This document shows positions 1-12,060 of a DNA stretch of 64,000 bases, piece by piece; position 1 is the first letter of the stretch; each line of letters starts with the position of its first letter. The notes beneath the pieces are model-generated. The model was given only the letters and a program-made list of their open reading frames with translations, did no database searches and was not told the DNA's origin. The DNA comes from Neelides folsomi (Eukaryota; Arthropoda; Collembola; Neelipleona; Neelidae): contig JAQGBZ010000188.1 in assembly GCA_034687125.1 (NCBI GenBank), forward strand, positions 57,863-121,862, in the 5' to 3' direction. Position numbers and translations under genes: made by a program.

Positions 1-158
1 ACTTTCTTCGTCACAATTCGTCATTTCTCATCAACATTAGCTAATTCCTATTCCTATAATCTATTTTTTAACCAAGTTAAAAGTTATATAATCACAAACC
101 AATGAGAAAATTTAGTCAGAATTAATAGTAAATCTTGGGCAATTTAACTCACAAAATC

Positions 159-1576
159 ATGAGTCGGCTGATCAAAAAAGTCATTTTTACCAGCAATTTC
201 TTACCCTCGTCAAAAAGGGCTTTTAATTTATTACGCTCTTCTGCGATTAATGATATAACAAGTTCAGCTCGGTATGCTTCTACTTATAAGGCCGCACTTG
301 TCAAAGAATTCGGAAAACCTTTAGTCATTGAGAACTTGAAAAGGAAATCTCTGAAAAAAGGAGAAGTCCGAGTGGAAGTTTATTGTTGCGGAATAAATTC
401 AATCGACTTGTCAAATATTTATGGAGAATTTGACCCAAAGCCCCAAATTCCATTTGTTCCTGGTTTTGAGGTGAGTAAAATAATTCTTGTATACCTTTCC
501 ATTGAGAAAAATAAAAATCTTTTTTTGAACTCCATTTAACTTTTAAAGGTCTGCGGAGAAGTTGTTGAAGTCGCTGAAGGGGAATTTTCATCAAAGATCA
601 AACTTGGACAACGGATAATTGGAATGAGTATGGATACACATTTGGGAGGATTTGCAGAAGAGATCGTCATTTCAGCAAGGGTTCGTGGTCAATTACAATT
701 TGTAAAGTAGTTACTTAATTTTCTGTAATATCTTTGTATATTATCTTAATGAAACGGAGAAGTGGATTGCGAATGTGCAAATATTTAATAATCAATATTT
801 TTATGCCCATAGGATGTTTGGCCAGTTGACGCAAATCTTAGCTTTGCAAACGGAGCTTCACTCATTAATTCTTATGCAACGGCTCTTCTAGCCTTGACCA
901 GAAGAGCATCTGTTGAAGCAGGGCAGACGGTTCTTGTGACAGGGGCGGCCGGACGTTTGGGTCTTGCCACACTCGATCTCGCGGCTAATGTTTACCGATG
1001 CAAAGTCATTGCTGTTTGCTCAAGTGAAGAAAAAGCATCGATTGTGAGGGACAGAGGAGCTTTTGCCACGGTAACTCTCTCATCCAAAAAAGACATTGCT
1101 ACTCAAGTGAGGAAACTCACTGGAGATGCCGGAGTCCCCATCATTATTGATTCTGTAGGAGGAGACGTTTTTCAACAAATAGTCAAATGGTGATTTTTAC
1201 CACGAATTTTCAATTTCATGGAACTACTTTATTTTATCCATAAATTTAATATTAAATTATGATTTTTTAAATTTAAAGTGCGGCTGATGAAGGAAAAATC
1301 ATCGTTGCTGGATTCGCTTCTAAAAAGATTCCCCAGATCAGCGGGGAAGAGCTGATGGAAAATTCCATAAGCGTTCTCGGAGTCTCGCTTGATCAATACA
1401 GGAAAAAGAAGTTTGAAGTTTACAGAGAAGCCGTGTCGGACGTTATTGAAATGTGCGAAGAAAGACTTGTACATCCATTAGAGTCCAAGCATTTTCCTTT
1501 AGATAAAGTCAATGAAGCTGTAGAATATCTAAATGATAAGGAATCAGTAACTAAAATTGTTCTAGATTTAAGATAA
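159..1576 (+). CDS. Quinone oxidoreductase-like protein (MDR/zeta-crystallin family)
   Basis: Four exons (159-470, 549-680, 813-1189, 1279-1576) join in phase to about 372 residues. An N-terminal stretch rich in basic and hydroxylated residues before 'YKAALVKEFGKPL' looks like a mitochondrial targeting leader (inference). The GroES-like part has 'VEVYCCGINSIDLSNIYG' and 'PFVPGFE'; the Rossmann part has the NADPH-binding 'TVLVTGAAGRLGLATLDLA' and 'IIDSVGGDVF'. No zinc ligands of true alcohol dehydrogenases are evident, as expected for NADPH:quinone reductases. It most resembles quinone oxidoreductase-like protein 2. The ATG at 159 is chosen; a TTG at 135 is in frame but unlikely. Substrate cannot be told from sequence. 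Confidence 0.9.
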
Positions 1577-1936
1577 TCCATTATACTAATTATCTACTAT
1601 TAAGTATTTATGAATGGAATTCTTTCGTAAATCATTATGCATCAATAAATGTCAATTAAGATCATTATGCTAATAATGTAATGATTATGAATTAAACTAT
1701 GTCTAACAAACATGATGTTGTTTAATTTCATTAATCTCAAATTCACACTATTGGGATCATTTCATATCAAGTTAATTTTTTATTCGCTATAACAACTTTT
1801 CTTTTGTTTGTCTTTATCATAATTTTTTCCATGTTAAAAATGATTCAAAATTTTAGTAGATTAGTAAATTGGTAATTTTTGGATTTGATAAGGTTTCTAA
1901 ATTCTAAGTTAACTTGAGGTCTCTGAGAAAGGGACG

Positions 1937-3324
1937 ATGGCATCTCCTTTGGTGGCCGACGACAAGCACGTCCTCGACGACGAAGCATTGGAAAATCTCT
2001 ATGCTTGGATCGACTCTCTTCCTCTTTCTCGTCCAAAGAGAAATATTGCACGGGACTTCGCAGATGGAGGTATGAACCATCGAAATTGCAAAAAACCATT
2101 AACCTTTTTTAAAAACCTTTTACTTTTAAATTAAAGATAACATGATTAAAAGCATAAAGACATCTTTATTGCCTTTCTTGTGAGTGCAAAAATCGTTAGA
2201 TCACATTTCAAAACTTGCACTAGGTTGATTGTCTCTTTTGGCCCCTTTTAGTGATGGTTGCAGAGATTGTCGCTCATTATCTTCCCAAGATCGTCGAAAT
2301 GCACAATTTCATCTCAGCTAGTGGACTTGCCCAAAAGAGAACAAACTGGAATACTTTGAATAGGAAAGTATTTGCTAAAATGGGTCTTAAAATTTCAGAA
2401 CAAACTATCATGCAACTCGTTGAGGCTCGTCAAGGAGCCATTGAGCAGGTTCAATAATTAAAATAATTTAAATTCATAAAATATTCTTTGAACATTTTTA
2501 CATATAAGATATACGAGATAAAAATATAAATAACGTTTAAATAGAATATAAAATTAAAATACCTTTAATTAAAATTTTAGGTCTTGTGGGATCTTCGTCG
2601 AAGATTGAAAGAACATCCCCAGAGCTTCACGGGCATTCAGTCCAATCGCTGGATTAATAAAAAGTCGGTGGTGAAAATTACTCCAAATTCCTATAAGGAA
2701 CTTGCAAATGAAGAAGCGAAAAGCCGATCTGTGAATCATTTTGGAGAGGAAATCATTTCATCCAGATTCTCAAAGGGACAATTGGCAATCGGACATGTGG
2801 ACGAACGTCTTTCAAGGACTCAATGTCAGCAAAGTCATCTTTTCATCGAAGAATCGGAAACTGCTTGCCCTTCAACTTGTGCTTTTGTCATGCACCCACA
2901 TCCTGAACCACCACGCCAAATTGTTTACAAAGGAGTTAAAATGATCCCAATGGTTGTTTTGGAAAAGAGGGAAGAAGAATGGAAACAGATTGAGTTGGAA
3001 AACAAAGGCTATCGAGCACAAGTAAGCACATTTTTTACAAAAGCTTATCTAAACAAAAGGATTCTAAACTGATATTTTATAAACATTGGATACAAAGTAC
3101 ATCGGATACAAAGCACATGATATTCAGCAAAACATATCCATATAGGATAGATATAAAATATGTTATTATAAGCATGAATATCGTGCCAAAATAATAATTA
3201 AAATAATTAATAGATTAATCGAATGGAGGCTTTGATTGGAGTCAAGAACTGTCGAATTGAAGATCTAAGCCATGAGCTGATTTGCGTGAGAGCGGATTTG
3301 GAGGCTTTCAATTCACACAGATGA
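1937..3324 (+). CDS. SPEF1: Sperm flagellar protein 1 (CLAMP), calponin-homology-like
   Basis: Exons 1937-2069, 2252-2448, 2581-3021 and 3214-3324 join in phase to about 293 residues. The N-terminus 'LENLYAWIDSLPLSRPKRN' followed by 'DFADG' and 'MVAEIVAHYLPKIVEMHNF' is the CH-like DUF1042 domain of SPEF1, a microtubule-bundling protein of cilia, flagella and epithelial cortical arrays. The last exon is too short to be a free-standing reading frame: it encodes 36 residues including 'NCRIEDLSHEL', matching the C-terminal coiled coil of the family ('NVRIDDLTRRL' type). The middle region is low-complexity and poorly conserved. Identity is strong for the CH domain and good for the last exon. Confidence 0.88.
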
Positions 3325-4849
3325 TTTCCCTCCTTGACTCCCATTCATGACGAAAAATGATGAATCGAAACTTTCTCATCCACCTCATGATTTATTAGTA
3401 ATTAGAAAAATGTATTTTTCTCAAAATTCTCAATCTTTACCTCGCAATTCGCATGGTACGATAAATTTGATGCGTAGTAAAAAGCAAATATGCAGTGGAA
3501 ACTGACCAATTTATTCTTTTTTATTCTTTCGGGCCAATTCACCTTTTACATTTACTCTTACTCACAGCAGGATCCTCATTTGAAATTGTTTAATTGATTG
3601 GTCAACTCTGCTAGACGATTTTCCTCGTAAGCAGGAAAAGTATTTTTTACGTTACGTTAGAACGAGAATTAATATCAATACAATACATAGGAGGGGATTT
3701 TATCTGACTTCTTCCAACAAAGACCGAGCGTGTTTATCAGTATTTATTTATATTAGGGGTATGAGTATGAGGAGTATGGAATGCCCTCAGCAGGTCTGTC
3801 AGTATTTTGCCAAGTTTTCCACATTTTTTCATTTTAGGGGCGAACTGGTTGTTCTTTCACAGGTTAATTATTATAGGTGTTTGGACTGCGCAAACCTTTC
3901 CTGAATTAGTAAATAGCCAATTCCTGCTCGCCACCTGAATGAAGATGAGTTGGAGTTGGAATAGATAGGAACAATGGTCCTCCTTTTCCCGTTTTTTTTC
4001 TATTAAACTACAGACTGATCGTAAGTGGAGAGATTATGTGCCAAATATAGGAGTAATAGCGAAAGTGACGCATGTTTACAATGGAACTCTCTTGAAGCTA
4101 TAGGCCATGTGTAGAGTCTCGGAATGTTTTCTTTATCTCTGACATGGTTAAATGAAGATATTGGGAATGTTATGAGACGGAGGTTGTAAAGATCCGTGAT
4201 AAAAACCCAAAATGGAAATGTTTAGCAAAAGCAAATTGTGGCAAAAATTCCGCGTATATAGCGAAGAATGATAGGAAATTATTGTGAGTCCACTTATCAC
4301 CTTCCATTTCCCTTTTCCTTGTCTGCACCAACACATTCTGAATTTAATAATAAAAAGAATGGCGTAAGCAATAATGAGGAAAAGACAGGCTCAATTCCTC
4401 CTCCTGACATATACACGTCTTTCTTCAGAGCTTGTTTCTTCATTTTGACACTTGTCCTATTAAAGCATACTTTTGACCTAAGAAGGTTCAGATTCACCTC
4501 GACACTTCTCTCTTTTCATAAATATTCATCATTGGTTCATACAATTAATTATGACATGTGAAAATGCCGTTTGAGGAATTGAAGCTCCTCTGACCTTAAG
4601 TGACCCTTGATCGGATCAATTATTCCTGACTCCTCACTTTCAAAAGCGAAATCCCCAAATGACAGATTCCATCAACCGAGAAAAAACATTCAATATTAAT
4701 GACGAAGAGAGGTAAATACCCAAAATGTTTACAATTTTCTATCTGGGCCTGAATAGATTTAATTTCCTTTAATTGAATGAAACCTGTATTTGATTGTCGA
4801 TTTTTATTTGTTTTCTCCATAAAATTAATTGTAATTTGATGTGAAATAG
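3325..4849 (+). other. Non-coding interval between SPEF1 and Crk
   Basis: About 1.5 kb without a convincing gene. It should hold the Crk promoter and its first coding exon(s): the first recognisable SH2 exon opens at 4850 with a single base completing a codon, so an upstream exon ending in phase 2 with the start ATG must exist. I could not choose among several short ATG-to-GT candidates. The DNA is AT-rich with no clear repeat. Confidence 0.5.
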
Positions 4850-5711
4850 CTGGTACTTTGGCAGTCTCTCGAGAGAGGAAGCGAATGATCTTCTTCACAT
4901 CCAAGACGTAGGAGTTTTCCTTGTACGAGACTCAACAAGCTCGGAAGATTTGGTTTTATGTATTAGGTAAGCCGAGGAAAAGTTTCCAATCAGCGAATTC
5001 AATCTGTTTATTTACACCCTGGGAATTGCCTTCTGATTCAATTGGCCATTTCAGGGAGAGGAATGAAGTACGGCAGTATCCCATAAGGAAGGTAATTGAG
5101 GAAAACGGAATTCATTTCAAAATACGAGAAGAATTATCTTTTCAAGAAATGCCAGCTCTTCTTGCATTTTACAAACATCATAATTTTGACACAACGTCGC
5201 TCATTCGACCCATTAGCAAAGAAGATCTCGGCCGTCTTCTGCAATTTGTACTTTTGCATAATAATTCCCTTTCAACTTGGCAAGGTTTTAAAAAAATGTT
5301 TTATTCAGCCTCGTGATAGAAAGTCGGATCTCTCGAATCACAAATTGAAAGGGCCAAAAACATCCATTCGCAAATCAGCCCCAGCAGAACTTTCTCTCAC
5401 TGGAACTTCATGTAAAGTGGTGGATGTAAGAGCTTAAATTCTAAAGTGCTAAATGCATAGAGAGAATCACTAATGACATGGTTGGACTTTAGGAACTAAA
5501 TCCATTGTATGTTCGAGTTACGAAGAAATTGAAAGATGCGAGTGAGTACGTGCGAAGAGAGAGTCTTAAAGTGGAAGTTGGCGACGTTATCAAAGTCACC
5601 CACAGGTATCCTAATGGAGAATGGAGAGGAATCCTCAATGGAACTTCAGGATATTTCAAAGCCGCCCACGTGGAAAAAATTGACACGCCAGTAACTCCAG
5701 AAGACCCTTGA
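4850..5711 (+). CDS. Crk: Crk-type SH2-SH3 adaptor lacking the N-terminal SH3 (5' exon not located)
   Basis: Exons 4850-4966, 5055-5247, 5309-5425 and 5493-5711 join in phase. The SH2 domain begins 'WYFGSLSREEANDLL', keeps the phosphotyrosine-binding arginine in 'GVFLVRDS', and ends with the Crk-specific 'MPALLAFYKHHNFDTTSLI'. A 39-residue basic linker follows, then one SH3 fold 'LYVRVTKKLKDASEYVRR' to 'GYFKAAHVEKID' that matches the atypical C-terminal SH3 of Crk, not the proline-binding first SH3. No sequence for SH3N exists in any frame between the two parts. The start codon lies in an unlocated upstream exon. Crk normally links tyrosine-phosphorylated receptors to DOCK180 and C3G through SH3N. 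Confidence 0.82.
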
Positions 5712-7233
5712 ATTCAACTTTATTTAAAATAATTGAATTTTTATACATGGCTATATATTTCATAGAGGTAGCACACTGAATGGCTTTATTTGCATGTAAA
5801 ATTAAATATCTTTCACAAATATTGTATTAGTACGTAGAATGAAGTTCAATGGGTTTATAAGATGCTTCATGTTAGTTTGCAAATATTTGTTTAACTTTAA
5901 CCTCATGTGATGGTTTTGTGGTTTCAAATCCCTTTTTCCAATTATTCACCAGGAATGGTTGTTATATATATTTATTTTATTGATACGTTTAGTTGGTAGT
6001 TATTTTTGTAACTTAATTCAATGCTTGAAGAATATGCAATTTAAATTATACAACTTTTTGCTAAATAAAGAAATATTTCATCATTTCAATTTACTTAAAA
6101 TTCATCTTTGAATCTATTCTAATAAAAACCTATTAAACTATTAAATATATATTTAAATACATTTGGGTTAAAAGGTTAAGTTAAAACTAGGGTCATTTGT
6201 CCATCGTGTAAGGAGTATTTAGGCAAAACGACCCTACTTAAAAATACATTTAAGATATAAGTTGGTATTTAAATTTCAACATAATTCTTAGAACAATGTA
6301 AGAAAATATATAAAAGAAAAGAAGAAGATTAGAAATACAGCAAATACATAATAAAGCAATGCAAGGTTTCGTTCAAAAATAATACCTTGGGAGGATTAAG
6401 ATTTCCAATTATTTGACATTTAATAATACATTGGTATATACTTGTGTTACTTGTATTATGGGTATATGCCATTGTAGAGGATTATAGAGATAGAGATTTT
6501 ACTCATTCATATAATGCAATGCTGTAGGTAAATGTTTTTGATTTTAATCATTTATAATTCTCTTGAGTTATATATCCGGCTAATTACCCTTCTTCCATAA
6601 ATAGCACTTGTAATAATATAAAATATGCACCTGTATATGATATATACAGTGTATATCGATGTTTATCTCTTCCACCATTGTTACGATAAAATACACATGA
6701 GTAGCTTTTAAAGAAGATATATGTCATATCTATATCATATCAGCATTTGACAGTATCAGTAACATAAAAGTTATTGTAAGGGACAGGTAAAGGAATAAGA
6801 TTTATTGGGAGCGAAGCTTGGCTGAATATTTAACCTAAATTTATCACAAACAATTGAGGATTTGAAACGATTGGAAGCAATTCGGCAATAAACGATATTT
6901 TGAAATTGACTAAAATTGATATATTTTATCCATAATCAATTCGTGTTTTAACCACAATTTAACGTTGTATTTTTATAAGGAGTTTAAACGTAATTGACCC
7001 ATTTTCTCATTTTTGCGTCTTATAACCATTTAATCGAATTATACAATTTTCTAAGTTGAGTAAACGGTTCAGAATTACTGACAATTTACCATTTCGTTGT
7101 GATTGAGTGATCACATAAAAACTTCTCATCAAACCAACCCGACCATTAAATGGAGAAAGAAGGACATTTTTTAAAGGTAATTGAGATTCATTTTCAATGA
7201 TTTTTATTATTATTTTCATATTTAAGGAGAACA
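5712..7233. other. AT-rich intergenic region
   Basis: About 1.5 kb of very AT-rich DNA following the Crk stop, with no frame of protein-like composition and no tRNA or repeat structure I can recognise. It should contain the Crk 3' UTR (several AATAAA-like signals near 6062-6070) and the promoter of the next gene. Confidence 0.5.
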
Positions 7234-9181
7234 ATGTCAATCATACTGATCCGAGTACGTTCCATATGCAGAGGAATCAGAGGATATACAGTATGGGAAT
7301 GTTATTTGTATGAATGTTTATGAATTTGAATTAAAATGATTTATTATGAATTTCCCATTTATCTATTCTCACTTGTCAGGTATAGACACGACGCTTAGTA
7401 TTATTTCCGGCCTATAATTTCAAGCATAAACGTTTTTTTTACTATTTTAGGTGATCAAAGAAGATGACTACAAATATACCTGGAATCTCAATAACAAAAT
7501 CAAAGATTTGAAAGCCATTGCTGCAGTCTTCCATAGGAAGATCATTAAAACAGACGGAATCGAGTTTCACTCTGGAGTTCTTTATGGGATTGAGCATGAA
7601 ATGTAAGTTAGGTTTAAATGATCTATAAATTTTATATCGCATGAACAATGATTTAATCATTGATTTTTTTTGTAAAAGTATCGCTGACCATACTCATTCC
7701 ATAAATGCATTGAAAACTATATTAAATTGCGCTAGAATAAACATTGATACTCACATATTGATCTTTATTGGCTATACAATAGTACATATACTGGTCCAGT
7801 ATTAATACTAGGATTCATTATAAAGAAGTTGAAGGAAATAATTTTTTCATTTAGGAAGTTTTATTTTGAGCTCGACCCTACGGCTGTATTTCTCCGGTTG
7901 AAGATAGTGAAGCCGAATAGATTCAGCAAGAGCGATTCTCACATTCTGGTCAAAAATGTGAAACTGAGCATTGGAACTGAAGGTGAAGACGGAGCTAAAA
8001 AATCCAACGTGATTGCTGCACCGAATGGGGGTAAACTCACATAATATGGCCGTAAAAGTTTTTTTGAAGTTTTATTTGTCTTTATAATAACTTGGTATAT
8101 TTTATTTAAACCACTTTTGGTTTCCAACTAGGTCTTGCCAAAAAAGAGCAATTTATTCCGGAGTTTATGGAGGAAGAAGGGGGATTCTCCACAGGATACC
8201 TCTGGTATCTTTGGCGGATTCAAGACTCCCAAAACTCTGATTATCCTGATTTGGATCTCTTTAACAAACTTGTCTTTGAAATCACAATTCAATTGGTCCA
8301 GGGTATAACATTAAACAATGAACATTAATCATCTAGATAAAATCTTCTTTAATTAGTAGTCTTGTTCGTTAATTAGTTTATATTCTATTGTTGGATTCAC
8401 AGACAAAGTTGACAATAAGATCACGTCGATCCCGAAGATGCTAAATTCGGTAGACCATTCATATTTATTCAACAGCCCACTCTATTCAGATTTCACCATT
8501 GAAGCCACAGACCCAAACTTTCCAGATGCTCCTTCAGTCAAGTTCTTTGCTCATCAAATCATTCTTTCAAGTATGTTAACAGTTTCATTAAAATTTCCAT
8601 TAATTAACTATCAGATTGGATAGATAATGGGTTTTAAAACACTGTTTTTATTTAATTAAAGCATCAAGCTCAGTTTTTGAGCGAATGTTCAAAGTTGAAA
8701 TGTTGGAATCAAAAGAGAGGAAGCTCGTGATCGAAGATTCGACTCCGGCAACGGTCGAAGAGCTCCTTCGATTCATTTACACTGGAAAAGCGGAAAACAT
8801 GTCTGAAGTTGGAAAGTTCCTTCTCCTTGCAGCTCACAAGTATGAGATTGAGATGTGCAAGGAAGTTTGCATTCGCCATCTCATTCAAGAAATTAGTGAA
8901 AGCAATTTCATCGACTTGTTCAAAATCGGCCAACTTCTTCAAATTAATGAGCTCGTCATTGAAGCGCAAATCTTCTTCAAGAAGTAAGCTAAACTTTAAA
9001 TCATTTAAGTAGAATGATTAAAATTTAGACTTTTAGAATTAATGTTGCATTAAAAAGAATACTAATTGTTATTCTTTTTGTTCATAGTGGAAAAGGAAGG
9101 ATTGTGAAGAGTCCAACTGATCTGACCAAACTTTGTGAGACTTGTCCTGAATTAATTTTCAACGTTTTCATGTCTAATTAA
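7234..9181 (+). CDS. MATH/BTB protein, divergent SPOP-like Cul3 adaptor
   Basis: Exons 7234-7290, 7451-7602, 7855-8030, 8132-8302, 8403-8570, 8662-8983 and 9088-9181 join in phase to about 380 residues. The C-terminal half is a clear BTB/POZ domain: 'YSDFTIEATDPNFPDAPSV', 'FFAHQIIL', 'VFERMFKVEMLES', '[14 protein letters not shown]', then a BACK-like/3-box stretch 'KYEIEMCKEVCIRHL'. The N-terminal half ('KYTWNLNNKIKDLKAI', 'FYFELDPTAVFLRLKIV') has the layout of a MATH/TRAF domain but is very divergent. Such proteins recruit substrates to Cullin-3 ubiquitin ligases. It is far from the orthodox SPOP at 49243-51325. The first exon (19 residues) is predicted only from splice phase. Confidence 0.8.
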
Positions 9182-9875
9182 TAACAATTCAGCCAAATCA
9201 CCGAATAATCGAATCATACATAATCGAATTTCGCATACAAATAATATATGCATGTCTTGTGACGTTGTGACTCAAAAACTATGCAAAATGAATTAACTTT
9301 AAATGAATTTATTTTTTTATTTTCAATGATTTTGCTTGAATGTTTCAATCAATTTTTTATTTTTAAATGAGCATTTATTTTCTATATTTACTTTTATGCG
9401 ACATGGTATGGTCGTTGACTTCCTTATAGACAACAATGCTATAAACAAATGAATTAAATGTAAATAGCTAAATATAATAACCGTAACTGATCCGTTCTGT
9501 ATACATATTTTATCAAATGATTTTTATATGAATGTTTTAAAAATATTTTATTGATGTTAATCCATATTTATTAACCATGAATTTAATTTTGAAATAAATA
9601 TTAAAGAAACTCAATTGGATATTCTTTATTGGATTAATTAAGAGGGCGAAGAAAGGGATGAGTCATGAGGGTTTTGTCACCCAATAACAAAAGAAATTTA
9701 TTTATTTAATTTATAAATACTCTTTTGTACACAAAGCGATGACTTGGAACAAAAGAGTGATTAATAGATCGAATGTCGATATATTTCTTTTGTTATCATT
9801 GCTCTTCTTTCATTTATTTATTCTTTCTCTGTGTGTATGAGCTCCTACAAGTTAAAGATTATTAGATCAATTAAA
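9182..9875. other. AT-rich intergenic region
   Basis: About 700 bp, extremely AT-rich, with no coding frame. AATAAA near 9593 is a candidate poly(A) signal of the upstream BTB gene; a run of short T-rich tracts precedes the next start codon. Confidence 0.5.
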
Positions 9876-10909
9876 ATGAAATTGTCAGTCTATTTAATCC
9901 CCTCTTTATTTCTACTAATCCGCGGAAGAGAAATTAAAGCCCCCTTGAGTGAATTTGAACCCGGAAAACAAAATGTTATGTTTCAATTTTGCGAAGCCAC
10001 CAGCGGCTGTTTTTGGTGGAAAGAACCAAATGGGGAAGAATGCCCATCATTTAGGGAAAACGTCCCACCACTGAAGGAAAATCCCAATTTAAATTGGCAA
10101 ACTAAAACGAAGCAAATTGGAACGTAAGGAAATGAATAAATCATTGCTTGTTATTTAATGTTTAGCACTTCCCATCTCACAGATATCGTTAAAAGAGGAC
10201 GATGGCTTTTATTGATTACTCCAAAAATACAATATGTAGAAAATATTACAAAAAATAAAGTTTTGTCAATTTTACTTTTATTGAAGATGGATATACTATG
10301 CAAAAGAAAATTTCAACGTGGAGGTCTCATCCAATAAATCAATTGACACGGCTGAATTCAAAGTTTGCCATTCTATATTAGAAAGCGATTGCCAATTGAA
10401 CGATTTTGAAGTTCATTCATTTAGATATGCAGCCGTTAAAACCGCAGCAGAGTAATTAAAATCTTTCACTCACTCAAAATACTCAAAAATGAATTATAAA
10501 CAACATTGAAATATCTTTCCTTCATTTTAAGCCAAAGAGCAATTTATCATTTTAATAAATAATTCATATTTCAATTTTCAGAGATCCAGTCATTACAATC
10601 TTTTACGGGATAAACTTTAGTGGAGAAAAACAAGTGATAAGTCCAACAAATGAAGAAAAACTCATCCTCCCATCTTCTTTCATTTTGACAGGGAAAAGCG
10701 AATGGACCCTCAATTTACATGACAAAGGAAATACAACTCGGTCGACTTGCATTCAATCAAATGTCCCTCATGGACCAGGGCTCATGACAAACTTGGAAAA
10801 TGATCTAGAAGAATTATTGAGGGAAGATAAAAAATTGATTTCATTCAGCATTGGATGTTCTTCAACTTCTGAGGTTCTCACGCTCCCTTCTTTGATTTCT
10901 TCACAATAA
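9876..10909 (+). CDS. Unrecognised secreted protein
   Basis: Three exons (9876-10123, 10287-10451, 10582-10909) join in phase to about 246 residues. The in-frame ATG at 9876 gives a good signal peptide, 'MKLSVYLIPSLFLLIRG', so secretion is likely; an upstream in-frame ATG at 9831 would add a basic leader and is less attractive. The mature part has cysteines in 'FQFCEATSGCFWWKEPNGEE', 'FKVCHSI', 'ESDCQL', 'TRSTCIQ' and 'SIGCSST', a pattern consistent with a disulfide-bonded extracellular fold. I do not recognise the family. The stretch 'DPVITIFYGINFSGEKQ' and later acidic helix give no further clue. Confidence 0.7.
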
Positions 10910-12060
10910 ATCTTTCTTTGATTTCTTATAACTAACGACAATTGCTATAAACAGTGTTATCATCCGTGGTATGATTGATAGATGTGCATAATGCATCATA
11001 ATAAATTTATATATTCAAAATCGAATTTTGACAAATGAGCACCTCGGAGCATTGCTAAAAAGAATAATTTTCTCATTAGGTAAGAAGTTTAAATTAATTT
11101 TTGCGAATTTGACTACCGGGTCCTTCATCCGCCCATTGTGATGGAGCATTAGTAAAAGCTGTTAATCTGGGTGTGAGAGTTTTTATAGAGGCGATTTAAG
11201 CACCAGCTTCAAATTGATGGGTTCTTTCATTAATATTTATAGAAAGGGTAATTAGGAGGGGTTTCATTAATTATGCCTATTTGAGCTGCTAGAAAGCCTC
11301 GCGAGGGCTTCAATGGGAAGAGATAGAAGTCTTATAGAAGATGTTTACCGAAGATTTCTAAATAGAAAGTTCTATTATGCACAACGGCATTAAAATCAAT
11401 ACTGAGGAAGCGCTGTCAATATTTGAGTTTTGAAGAAGGGAAATCTCCCGAGTGTTGAGGACTTGCCATTATGTGTGATTAGCCAGTAGTGGCCAGCAGA
11501 GAATTAGTGAGAATGAATAGGTCCTTTGGCCCACTTTTATTACCGTATCTCACCCACAGCATCCTTTGAGAAGAAGATGATGATGATGCGACGATGACTC
11601 ACAATTCTGGGAATAAAAGACTCTTACTTTATAAGACCCATTTTCACTTGCATTATGTGAGCAATGAGACACGCTCATCATGTAAGTCCCATAATATCCA
11701 TTAAGGCTTAAGGGTTTTATTTTTACTCATCAAAGTCAATGCCTCATCTCATCTCCTTCCCTTCCCTCGAGCAAATGCGAATGACCAAAAGAGTGGCTCA
11801 TTAGAGAATAAAATTCATCATATTTATTTATTATTTATTTATTCTACACACGTCAAACTTAAAATTATAATAAAACTTTTTTAAATAACTCTCTCTGTAT
11901 AGGAGGAATATAAAACATATTTTGTATGGATTGAAGCGTAACATTGTAATATTGTCTTGTTTGAAAAGAGCTGATTGTCTTGAGTTGGTTTGAGATTATA
12001 TTTCGTATGGCTGGACGGCACATGATGAGCATCATTCGGAATAATCAATAATAAAAAAAT
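10910..12060. other. Intergenic region between secreted protein and ZO gene
   Basis: About 1.15 kb between two converging genes. I see no coding frame. It carries a (GAT)n-like run near 11577 and a TTTATTTATT-type low-complexity run near 11822-11845. It holds the 3' UTRs of both flanking genes. Confidence 0.5.
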
